From Streptomyces gelaticus (GTDB taxonomy: Bacteria; Actinomycetota; Actinomycetes; Streptomycetales; Streptomycetaceae), in contig NZ_BMTF01000028.1 in NCBI RefSeq assembly GCF_014649535.1, forward strand, positions 1 through 64,000: a stretch of 64,000 nt of DNA. The letters are read 5' to 3'. Position 1 is the first letter of the stretch. Every line of letters begins with the position of its first letter. Of this stretch, positions 50,524 to 58,539 are shown one piece after another. Made by a program: the position numbers and the translations under genes. The notes under the pieces were generated by a model that was not told the origin of the DNA, ran no database searches, and was given only the letters and a program-made list of their open reading frames with translations.

Positions 50524-53271
50524 TCACACCCACGTCCGGGGGCGGAAACGGTTGGCCCGCTCCACCAGTTCGATCCTCTCATCGCCGGGCTCCGCAAGCC
50601 TGGCGAGCACCCGGTACGAACGCTCGAGCCCGAAGCGCAGGCCCCGCTCGTCCAGCTCACTGCCGAGCAGCGTTCTCGGCCCGGTCGGCCCGGCAGGCGC
50701 GGGCGACCGGGCCCCGGGGCTGCCCGAGAGCACCCAGTCGAGCGCCGTGCCCAGCACCTCGGTCGACAACTGCTCCCGGCGCACCGCGTCCAGCCCGAGA
50801 CCGGCCAGCCCGGAGACCTGGTCGGAGGCGGCCATCAGATCGGCGATCAGCGGCTCGTCCGGGGCCCTCCCGCGCAGCCGGGCACGTACCGCGGCGACCC
50901 GGGCCGCCGTGTAGTGGATCGATGCCTCCGGCACCGACTCCAGTGTCCCGACGGCCCCGGCCCGGTCCCCGGCGGCGATCTGCACCCGGGCCAGCCCGAA
51001 GGCGGCGCTGACGAAGCTCGGGTCGGTCGTCCACACCAGCCGGTAGTACTCGGCGGCGTTGTCCAGCTGGCCCAGCACCTCCGCGCAGATCCCCAGCGCC
51101 AGCTTGGGCGCCGGCTCGCCGGGGAACGCGTCGTACACCGCGTCGAAGGAGAGCGCCGCGTTCTCGTGGTCACCGGTCACCAGCGAGGTGATACCGCGGC
51201 ACCAGACGACCCGCCAGTCGTCGGGGTACTGGCCCTCCAGTGCCGTCAGGGTCCGCCCCGCGGCACCGAGTTCGTTCATCTCCAGGCGGGCGCGCAGCTC
51301 ACGCAGCCGGGTCTCCAGCGAGGCCACGGGCACGGCGTTCAGCGCGGTGATCAGTTCGGACGGGGCGGTGGTCATCAGCCCGGCCAGGAAACCCGCGTTG
51401 GGGTCGCTCGCGTCGACCCGGGGCACCGGCAGTGCGAGCGAGGTGGACCGTACGTCGAGCCCGGTCGGCCGGGGGCCGTCCGGAACGGGGAGCCCCGACG
51501 GCGCGCCGGGGGCGCCGACCGGGACCCGCGGGCCCGGAATCGCGGCCCGGGCCTGCGTGTGCGCGAGGGACTCGCCGCTTCGGGCCGGCGCGCCGCCGGC
51601 CCGGACATGGGTGGGCGGCGCGGTCAGCGCACCGGCCCCCGGCTCGGCGTACCCGGGAACGGGCGGGGCGCCCGCGGGCAGCACGCCCGGCGCGGCGGGC
51701 ACCGCGGCCGGGGCGGCGCCTCCCGTCCCGCCCCGACGCCCGGAGCGGCCGGACGCGGTGCCCCGGGCCCCCAGCCGGGACACATCGTCCGTCAGCTCGG
51801 GGAACAACTGCGTGTCCGTGACCCGTACTTCCGTACCGAACAGTGTCGACAGCGCCGGGCGCGGCCGTCCCGTCTGCAGCGACACCACCTCGCGCAGCAC
51901 ACCCGTCAACTGCTCCGCCATCTCCGCCGCCGAGGCGAACCGCCGCGCCGGATCCGGGTCGGTGGCCCGCACCAGCAGCCGGTAGAACGACTCGTAGGAC
52001 CGGAACACCTCGATGTTGTCCGGGTCCGGCAGCGAGTCCACGAAGACGTTGGTGTAGCCCTGGAAGTCGAAGGTGAGCACCGCGAGCGTCCGCGCGACCG
52101 TGTACAGGTCCGAGGCGACCGACGGGCCGACCTCCGCGACCTCCGGCGCCTGGTACCCCACCGTGCCGTAGATGGCCGACTCGTCGTCGTCCATCCTGCG
52201 GACGGCGCCCATGTCGATCAGTTTCAGCTGGTCCTCGGTCTGGATCGCGTTGTCGACCTTGAAGTCGCAGTACAGCAGGTTGCGGCTGTGCAGATGACCG
52301 AGCGCCTCCAGCGCCTCGATGCCGTACGCGCACGCCTGCTCCACCGGCAGCGGATCGCGCTTTCCGGCGGCGGTGCGGCGCTCGTTGGCGATGTCCTTGA
52401 GCGCCTTTCCGCCGACGTACTCCATCACGATGTAGCCGTCGAGCGAACCGGTGCGCTGGTCGAGGTGCTCGACGAAGTTGTAGATGCGGACGATGTTGGA
52501 GTGCTCGATCTCGGCGAGGAAGCGGCGCTCGGAGATGGCGGCCGCCATGGCGTCCTGGTCACCGGTGTCGAGCAGGCCCTTGAGCACCACCCAGCGGTCG
52601 GAGACCGCGCGGTCGACCGCGAGATAGACCCAGCCGAGCCCGCCGTGCGCCAGACAGCCGGCCACCTCGTACTGGCCGTGCACGATGTCGCCCTCGCGGA
52701 GCTTGGGCACGAACGAGTAGGGGTGACCGCACTTGGTGCAGAACCCCTCCGTGCGGCCCACCCGTTCACCGCGGGAGCGGCCGACCGGGGCCCCGCAGTC
52801 GGACCGCGAACAGAACCGCTTCCGCTCGGGCACCTCGGGGTTCTCCATCACCGCCGAGCGCGGATCGGGACGCGGCACGTCCGGCACCTGCACCAGGCCC
52901 ACACCCAGCCTGCTCCGGGCGGAGGCGCCCGAGGACGAACCGGAGGAGCGCACCGAGACGGAGGGGGCGGTGGCGGAGCCGGACAGCGAACGCGAGAGCC
53001 GCCCCGACACCGAACGCCGGGAGGTCGACGAGCGGGAGGAGCGGGACGAACGCGAGGACGCCCGGGAAGAGGACCACGAACCGCTCCTGCTGCCCGCGCC
53101 GGCGACCGCGATTCCGGTGGGCGGCGAGCTCACCATCCCGTCCCCGGGTTCCCGGCCCCGCTCGACCGGTGACACCACCGGAGCCAGACCGCAGGTGTCG
53201 CAGTACAGCTCACCGCCGCCCATGTCCTCGTAACTGCCCTCGCACGCGGGGCGCTGGCACTGCGTACTCAT
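50524..53271 (-). CDS. pknG: PknG-type Ser/Thr protein kinase
   Basis: A 915-aa cytoplasmic kinase. N-terminal Cys5, Cys10, Cys24 and Cys27 form a zinc ribbon; a Ser/Arg-rich low-complexity region follows (about 60-125). Then a rubredoxin-like module (FCSRSDCGAPV, GFCTKCGHPYSF) and the kinase domain: glycine loop CLAHGGLGWVYLA, Lys231, YCDFKVDN with Asp336, LIDMGAV in place of DFG, and GTVGYQAPEV. A Pro-rich linker and TPR-like C-terminus (ALSFDAVYDAFPGEPAPKLALGICAE) complete the PknG layout. Within the glnX-glnH block it should couple amino-acid sensing to metabolism, as in mycobacteria. Confidence 0.92.
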   Translation of the reverse strand: MSTQCQRPACEGSYEDMGGGELYCDTCGLAPVVSPVERGREPGDGMVSSPPTGIAVAGAGSRSGSWSSSRASSRSSRSSRSSTSRRSVSGRLSRSLSGSATAPSVSVRSSGSSSGASARSRLGVGLVQVPDVPRPDPRSAVMENPEVPERKRFCSRSDCGAPVGRSRGERVGRTEGFCTKCGHPYSFVPKLREGDIVHGQYEVAGCLAHGGLGWVYLAVDRAVSDRWVVLKGLLDTGDQDAMAAAISERRFLAEIEHSNIVRIYNFVEHLDQRTGSLDGYIVMEYVGGKALKDIANERRTAAGKRDPLPVEQACAYGIEALEALGHLHSRNLLYCDFKVDNAIQTEDQLKLIDMGAVRRMDDDESAIYGTVGYQAPEVAEVGPSVASDLYTVARTLAVLTFDFQGYTNVFVDSLPDPDNIEVFRSYESFYRLLVRATDPDPARRFASAAEMAEQLTGVLREVVSLQTGRPRPALSTLFGTEVRVTDTQLFPELTDDVSRLGARGTASGRSGRRGGTGGAAPAAVPAAPGVLPAGAPPVPGYAEPGAGALTAPPTHVRAGGAPARSGESLAHTQARAAIPGPRVPVGAPGAPSGLPVPDGPRPTGLDVRSTSLALPVPRVDASDPNAGFLAGLMTTAPSELITALNAVPVASLETRLRELRARLEMNELGAAGRTLTALEGQYPDDWRVVWCRGITSLVTGDHENAALSFDAVYDAFPGEPAPKLALGICAEVLGQLDNAAEYYRLVWTTDPSFVSAAFGLARVQIAAGDRAGAVGTLESVPEASIHYTAARVAAVRARLRGRAPDEPLIADLMAASDQVSGLAGLGLDAVRREQLSTEVLGTALDWVLSGSPGARSPAPAGPTGPRTLLGSELDERGLRFGLERSYRVLARLAEPGDERIELVERANRFRPRTWV

Positions 53272-53332
53272 CGTCGGTCCCCCTGATCGCCCCGCCGCCG
53301 AAGCGGCCCTTCCGCCTTGCGTGCACCTGTGG

Positions 53333-54658
53333 TCATCGCCGGTCCTCCGGCCCCGGCGCCCGGTGCTGGGAGAGCAGTTCGGCCGCCGCCTCCTGGTAGC
53401 GCAGCACCGCCTGTCCGGCGACCCGCAGATCGCACGGCGCGCTCCACAGCATCCGACGCGCCGCGTCGTACCGCTCGATCAGCAGCGGGTCCTCGGCCAG
53501 ACCGTGCCGGGCGACCTTCGCCTTGTACGCGTCGAGCCTGCCGCGCAGCTCCGCCCGCACCGCCAGCGGGGCCGTGACCGCGGTCAACGACTCGCGGGCC
53601 CGCAGCAATTCCTCCTCGGCCTCCCGCTCCAGCGTCTCCAGGAGCGGGGACAGCCGGTGCCACTGGGCACGTCTGCGGTACTCCGAAGCGGCGACCAGCC
53701 GTTCCTGGAGCACGGTCGCCGGGCCGCTGACCGCCGGCACCTCGGAGGCCGCGATCTTCGCCAGCACCTCGCCGCGCGCCGCGCGGGCCTCGGTCAGGGT
53801 GCGGTCCGCGCGGGAGAGGACGTCGCGCAGCTGGACCAGGCGCTGCTCGGCGTCCTGCCGGACCGCGAGCACCGCCTCGATCTCACGGCGCACGTCGTCC
53901 AGGGCGCGGGCCGCCCGGTCGTAGCGCGCCGTGTCGGGGCGGCCGCCGCCGGGCGCCGAACTGCCGGGTCCGGACAGCCAGAAGGCGAGCGGATCGGAGA
54001 TCACCTGCACCCGGAGCGTGGCCAGTTCGTGGGTGATCGCCTCCAGGTCGTCGCCCGCCGGGTGCTCACCGGGCCGCACCCCCACGGAGTGCGCCAGCGA
54101 ACGGGTGCGGTGCAGCTCTGCGGCGAGCAGGTCTATCCGGGCGGGCAGCGCGGACCATACGGAGTCGGAGGCGACGACCATGTCCAGCGAGCGGGCGTAC
54201 AGCTCGTTCATCCGGGCGACCAGCTCCTCCAGCGTGAACCGCTCGGAGAGCTTCGCCGGGCCGTTGACCGAGGGATCGGGGCGGGCCGCCGCGTGCGCCA
54301 CGGTGACGCCCTGGCCGCGCAGCAGCTCGGTGAGGGCCACCAGGTCGTCCCGGTTGGGAAAGCGGCGGCGGGCCCGCACCGCACGTGCCTGGGCGAGCGC
54401 CCCCGAGTAGGCGTCGAAATACCCCCACAGCAGCGTGATCGCCTGATCGGTCGAGGCCCAGCGCTCCCTGGTGACACCGGTCAGCTCGGCGCCCTCCAGG
54501 AGCCGGCGGCCCGCATGGTCCTGGAGGGCGAGGAGCGAGGTCTCGATCGCCTCGTGCTCCGCGCCGAGCCGGGCCAGCGCACGGTCCGCCTCGTCCCGGT
54601 CCATGACCGGGACGGGGGGCCCGGCCGCCTGGCCGGGAAAGGGGCCCGCGACGCCCAT
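53333..54658 (-). CDS. Predicted coiled-coil protein of the glnX-pknG block, unknown function
   Basis: A 441-aa soluble, strongly helical protein. No signal peptide or membrane segment. Heptad-like segments run through DEADRALARLGAEHEAIETSLLALQD, RAARALDDVRREIEAVLAVRQDAEQRLVQLRDVLSRADRTLTEARAA, and EREAEEELLRARESLTAV. ATG with GGAGAGGTGATCG upstream. It sits between the binding protein gene and pknG, a position that suggests a scaffold linking the membrane sensor to the kinase. I do not recognise a family, and this role is inference only. Confidence 0.8.
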   Translation of the reverse strand: MGVAGPFPGQAAGPPVPVMDRDEADRALARLGAEHEAIETSLLALQDHAGRRLLEGAELTGVTRERWASTDQAITLLWGYFDAYSGALAQARAVRARRRFPNRDDLVALTELLRGQGVTVAHAAARPDPSVNGPAKLSERFTLEELVARMNELYARSLDMVVASDSVWSALPARIDLLAAELHRTRSLAHSVGVRPGEHPAGDDLEAITHELATLRVQVISDPLAFWLSGPGSSAPGGGRPDTARYDRAARALDDVRREIEAVLAVRQDAEQRLVQLRDVLSRADRTLTEARAARGEVLAKIAASEVPAVSGPATVLQERLVAASEYRRRAQWHRLSPLLETLEREAEEELLRARESLTAVTAPLAVRAELRGRLDAYKAKVARHGLAEDPLLIERYDAARRMLWSAPCDLRVAGQAVLRYQEAAAELLSQHRAPGPEDRR

Positions 54659-54761
54659 CGATCACCTCTCCGCTCTTCCTGCCGGGACGGGCCCCGGCAG
54701 GATCAGTACCACTGTCTCTCCGGCGGGTCCGCTCCCTTGCGCCCACCCGGCCGGCCCGGCG

Positions 54762-55817
54762 TCAGTTGCTCCGGTACTTGGGGGCCGGCGGCGACTTCAT
54801 CCCCGGCAGACCGTCCTCCAGCCAGCGCTGGTACGACTGCATCCAGCGGCTGTTCGCGCCACCCCTGCGGTAGTCGACCAGCACCTGGTTGACCCGGGCC
54901 ACCAGATCGTCGGCGCCGAGCTTCGCCGCCACGCCGTAGTACTCGGTGGTGAACGGCTTGCCGCCCTTGAGTTCGACCGCCGGGTCCTGGGCGGTCTGGC
55001 CGGCTGCCAGCGCGTTGTCCGTGACCACCGCGTCGACCTCGCCCAGTTGCAGCCGCACCAGGCAGTCCAGCTGGTTGGGGACGGTGAGCTGGTCCTCGTC
55101 CGCCTCGGTGCCGTCGTGCGGGTCCTTGAAGACCGCGCCGAACGACTGCTTCTCCAGCGCCTCGTACGCGGTGGAGCCCTCGGCGGTGCAGACCCGCTTG
55201 CCGGTCAGGGACTTGTCGAACCCGGTGATCGTCGAGTCCTTCGGTGCGAGGACCTGCTGCCCGGCCTGGAAGTAGGCCGTGGAGAACGAGACCTGCTTGA
55301 GCCGGCTGCAGTTGATGGTCATCGTCCGGACGACGACATCGACCTTCTCGTTCTCCAGGGCGGCGATCCGCTGGTTGGTGGGGATGGCCCGGAAGATCAC
55401 CGCGTCGCGGTCGCCCAGGATGTTCTCGGCGATGGCCCGCACCAGATCGATGTCGAAGCCTTCGAGCTTGTCCTTGCCCTCGCCGGCCGCCGGATTGCGG
55501 TACCCCCAGCTGAAGCTGTTCTGGTCGACGCCCGCGATCAGCTTTCCGCGCTTCTTGATCTTCTCGATGTTCGGACCGCTGCCGGAAGACGGCGGAAGGC
55601 TCGCCTCCGGGTCCGTGCAGTTGTCGGCCGTGATCTGCACGGCCTGAGCGGTGCCCGGCCCAGCGGCATCCCCGCCGAGGACCTCGGCGCCGCCGTGGGA
55701 GAGCGGCAGCAGGGTGAGCGCGGCCGTCATCGCGCAGGCCGCGGCCATGCCCGTCACCCCGCCCCAGCCGCGGAGCCTGCCGCGGGCGGACCACCGGCCC
55801 GCGCCCTTCCTGGTCAT
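54762..55817 (-). CDS. glnH: Solute-binding protein, glutamate/aspartate type (GlnH-like)
   Basis: A 351-aa exported protein. ATG with GAGAGGGGGAG upstream. Signal region with Arg-rich N-part and hydrophobic ACAMTAALTLLPL. SBP family 3 features: IKKRGKLIAGVDQNSFSWGYR, LEGFDIDLVRAIAENILG, VDVVVRTMTINCSRLKQVSFSTAYF (ligand arginine in RTMTI) and VCTAEGSTAYEAL. Four cysteines. No matching ABC permease or ATPase is nearby; instead it lies after a 4-helix membrane gene and before pknG, as mycobacterial GlnH does. So it is probably a sensor, not a transporter component. Confidence 0.88.
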   Translation of the reverse strand: MTRKGAGRWSARGRLRGWGGVTGMAAACAMTAALTLLPLSHGGAEVLGGDAAGPGTAQAVQITADNCTDPEASLPPSSGSGPNIEKIKKRGKLIAGVDQNSFSWGYRNPAAGEGKDKLEGFDIDLVRAIAENILGDRDAVIFRAIPTNQRIAALENEKVDVVVRTMTINCSRLKQVSFSTAYFQAGQQVLAPKDSTITGFDKSLTGKRVCTAEGSTAYEALEKQSFGAVFKDPHDGTEADEDQLTVPNQLDCLVRLQLGEVDAVVTDNALAAGQTAQDPAVELKGGKPFTTEYYGVAAKLGADDLVARVNQVLVDYRRGGANSRWMQSYQRWLEDGLPGMKSPPAPKYRSN

Positions 55818-55828
55818 CGCTCCCCCTC

Positions 55829-57220
55829 TCACCGGTACTCCGAGAGCCTGCGGTTGACTCCGACGATCGCGGCCACGGCGGCCAGCGCTGCCAGCGCGGC
55901 GGCCCCGGTCGGCAGCCCGCCCAGCGCCCCCTGCCCGTTCTTCGCGGCCCGGGTGAACTCGCCCTGCTCATGGGCGAGTGCCTGCTTCAGCGCGTCGTCC
56001 ACCCGCTCGAAGGACTCACCCGTCGAGTCCTTCGGACCGATGATCAGCGTCAGCGCGCCCTCGTAGTCGCCGCCGTCGTCGGCCGAGCGGGCCGTCCGGT
56101 GGCGGCCCTGCCACTCGGAGACGGCGTCGACGGCCTTCGCCACCGGTCCGCTCCCCTGGTCGTCGTCGGCAAGCTTCCCGGCTCTCCGCAGCTCCTCGCC
56201 GAGGGCCTTCATGTTCGTGTTGTAGTCGGTCTCGTACTTGTCGTTCCTGCCGTCCGCGGTGAGCACGGCGCCGCGGGCGACCAGAGTGAGGTTCTCATTG
56301 GCGCGCGCCTTCAGCGAGTCGATCCGCGCGTGATTGAGGACGTCGAGGGACTGCTGCCCGTTGACATCGGCGGCATGCAGCTCGGCCCGCGCCACCGTGT
56401 GCCCCACCGCCAGCCACAGCAGCAGCACCGTGGACGCCGCGGTCGCGACGAGCAGGCCGTGGTTGAACACCCGGTTCGTCCTGCGGTAGTTGCGCCGCTG
56501 CGCCCAGACCAGCCCGGTCAGCGCCACGACCCCGAGCCCGAGGGAGAAGAACGGCCAGGCCCTGGCCGAGTCGCTGTCCTCGCCGAGCCGGCCGGTCTCC
56601 GCCGCGTACAGCCGCTCCGCGGCCGGCAGCAGCACCTTGCTCATCTGCTGATTGGCGTACCGGATGTAGGCGCCGCCCAGCGGCAGGCCCTGCCGGTTGC
56701 CGGCGCGGGCCCGCTCGATCAGACCCGTGTACCGGGGGAGTTGCTCGTTGAGCGTGGTGATCTCCTGCCCGGACTTCGTCGACGCGTCGGTGTTGGCCGC
56801 GGCCTTCACCAGGAGGCGGGACGCTTCCCGGATGTCCTTCTCGTACCGGTCGTGGACATCGCGCGGCTCCTGCGCCCCGGCCAGGAAACCGCTTGCGGCG
56901 GCGGTGTCGGCGTCCGCCAGCGAGCGGTAGATGGCCGCCGCGTCGGCGCTCAGCGGCTGGCTGCGGCCCACCACGTCGTCGGCGGCGGACGCCCGGTCGG
57001 CGATCTCGAAGGCCGTCACCGCCCCGAACGCGACGACGAGCAGGGCCAGTACGGCCCCGATGATCTGGAGCCTGCCCGGCTCGGTGGTGGCCGCGGCCCG
57101 CACCTTGTCGGCCGTCACGGACAGAACGCCGCGCTGCGACGGAGCGGGTACGGTCGCGGCCACGGGCGGCTGTGCCCGCTCGTGCTCCGGCGCCGTGTGC
57201 ACACTCGGCGGGTATGTCAC
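55829..57220 (-). CDS. glnX: Four-helix membrane sensor, GlnX-like
   Basis: A 463-aa protein. GTG at 57220 with GGGGGAGG 4 nt upstream; longer in-frame versions lack such a site. Cytoplasmic Pro-rich N-terminus, helix 1 (about 51-74, LQIIGAVLALLVVAFGAV), an outside helical domain, helices 2 and 3 (WPFFSLGLGVVALTGLVW; LLVATAASTVLLLWLAV), a second outside domain, and helix 4 close to the C-terminus. Helical sensing domains resemble chemoreceptor-type four-helix bundles. First gene of the block; gap to glnH 11 bp. In mycobacteria GlnX receives the GlnH signal and passes it to PknG. Assignment is by layout and topology. Confidence 0.78.
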   Translation of the reverse strand: MTYPPSVHTAPEHERAQPPVAATVPAPSQRGVLSVTADKVRAAATTEPGRLQIIGAVLALLVVAFGAVTAFEIADRASAADDVVGRSQPLSADAAAIYRSLADADTAAASGFLAGAQEPRDVHDRYEKDIREASRLLVKAAANTDASTKSGQEITTLNEQLPRYTGLIERARAGNRQGLPLGGAYIRYANQQMSKVLLPAAERLYAAETGRLGEDSDSARAWPFFSLGLGVVALTGLVWAQRRNYRRTNRVFNHGLLVATAASTVLLLWLAVGHTVARAELHAADVNGQQSLDVLNHARIDSLKARANENLTLVARGAVLTADGRNDKYETDYNTNMKALGEELRRAGKLADDDQGSGPVAKAVDAVSEWQGRHRTARSADDGGDYEGALTLIIGPKDSTGESFERVDDALKQALAHEQGEFTRAAKNGQGALGGLPTGAAALAALAAVAAIVGVNRRLSEYR

Positions 57221-57570
57221 TCGACCTCCCCCTCGGTCACTGACGGTGGCCCGGCCCCGGCCGATCGGGGACTGGTGCCCGGCCATGAAGTATGGCCGCA
57301 GGGACCGACATCCACACCAGGAAGTCCGGATCCTGCATCGGCCCACGGACGCGCTCACACGCATTCGATCAAGGCCTGCGCCGCCGATCAAGCCGATCGA
57401 CGGACCAGTACCCGGAGCGGACCGATCTCCCCACCCATGAACACGTCCGGGACCACGGAACGGTTCCCGTACGCGAGGGTGTCCCGTGGCGCGAGAACGC
57501 GACGGATGCGCGAGGGGCGTCCCCCGCGCGAATACGCGGCGGAACGCCCCTTCGGATCCTGACCGACGTG
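57221..57570. promoter_or_regulatory. 350-bp control region before glnX
   Basis: No gene. Holds the csnK terminator (57514-57550) and, nearer to glnX, an inverted repeat GGCCAT-GAAGT-ATGGCC at 57281-57297 about 60 bp before the GTG. The repeat may be an operator. I see no clear -35/-10 pair on the minus strand. Confidence 0.5.
57514..57550 (-). terminator. Terminator of the csn-like operon
   Basis: Two-part stem: ACGCCCC/GGGGCGT outer and CGCGG/CCGCG inner arms around a 6-nt loop, 20 nt after the csnK stop. Confidence 0.7.
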
Positions 57571-58539
57571 TCAGCTGTACTGAGCACGCAGCCTTTCGTG
57601 CACCGCGGCCGCCGCGCCCGTGTGGTCCAGGCCGAGCAGCGCGGCCCCCAGCACCGGCGGCTGGGTCACCACCCGGAGCACGGCCTTCGGGGCGCGCACC
57701 GCGAGGAGTTCGGTGATCTTCGCGTCCAACTGCGGGTGCCGGGCCGCCAGTACGCTGCCGCCCAGCACCACCGGCGCCTCCTCGTCCAGCAGGTCCAGCC
57801 TGCCCAGCGCGACCGAGGCCATCGCGACGACCTCCCCGGCCAGCCGGTCCACCAGCGCACCCGCCACCCGGTCCCCGGCCGCCGCGGTCGCGAAGAGCAC
57901 CGGAGCCAGCTCGTGCCGGCGCTCGAACCCGATCCGGCCCAGGTGCAGCGCCTCGATCAGCTCGTACATCGAGCCCAGCCCGAAGTGCCCCGGCAGCGTG
58001 CGGACCAGCTCGGTCGGCTCACCGCGGCCGTCCTCGGCCCGCGCGGCGAACCACATCGCCTCCTCGGCCAGCCCCGAGCCGCCGCCCCAGTCACCGGAGA
58101 TCCGCCCTATGGCGGGGAACCGCGCGGTCCGCCCGTCCGGCACCATGCCGACGCAGTTGATCCCCGCGCCGCAGACCACGGCCACACCACGCGGCTCGTC
58201 CACCCCCGCGCGCAGGATCGCGAAGGTGTCGTTGCGCACCTCGACGGTGGCGCCCCAGCCCCGCGCAAGCAGCGCCCCGGCCAGCTGCTCCTCCTCCACC
58301 GGGAGGTCGGCGTTGGCGAGACAGGCGGACACATGCGCGAGGGGGCCGGCCGGTCCGCCGGCGAGCTCCAACGCCCGGCCGACGGCCGCGCCGAGGACGT
58401 CGACGGCCGCCTCCACGCCCACGGCCGGCGGCTGGAAGCCACCGCCCCGGGCCGTCGAAAGCACCGTCCCGTCCGCACCGATCAGCGTCACGTCGGTCTT
58501 GCTGTTCCCCGCGTCGATCGCGAGGACCGAAACGTTCAC
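57571..58539 (-). CDS. csnK: N-acetylglucosamine/glucosamine kinase, BadF/BadG type (CsnK-like)
   Basis: A 322-aa cytoplasmic sugar kinase of the ASKHA fold. GTG overlaps the csnH stop (GTGA). Phosphate-1 motif VLAIDAGNSKTDV, acid loop ACLANADLP, phosphate-2 VVCGAGINCVG, and the SGDWGGGSGLAEEAM block that marks the N-acetylglucosamine kinase group. In the csn operon of S. coelicolor the kinase acts on sugars released from chitosan oligomers. Last gene before a terminator. Confidence 0.82.
   Translation of the reverse strand: MNVSVLAIDAGNSKTDVTLIGADGTVLSTARGGGFQPPAVGVEAAVDVLGAAVGRALELAGGPAGPLAHVSACLANADLPVEEEQLAGALLARGWGATVEVRNDTFAILRAGVDEPRGVAVVCGAGINCVGMVPDGRTARFPAIGRISGDWGGGSGLAEEAMWFAARAEDGRGEPTELVRTLPGHFGLGSMYELIEALHLGRIGFERRHELAPVLFATAAAGDRVAGALVDRLAGEVVAMASVALGRLDLLDEEAPVVLGGSVLAARHPQLDAKITELLAVRAPKAVLRVVTQPPVLGAALLGLDHTGAAAAVHERLRAQYS

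Noticed and set aside
50914..53172. 752-residue open frame on the plus strand opposite pknG
   Set aside because: Low-complexity Arg/Gly/Pro content and no recognisable domain; the minus-strand kinase motifs are clear.
54762..55817. Considered as part of an amino-acid ABC importer
   Set aside because: No permease or ATPase gene of that type is adjacent; the neighbours are glnX-like and pknG, favouring a sensory role.
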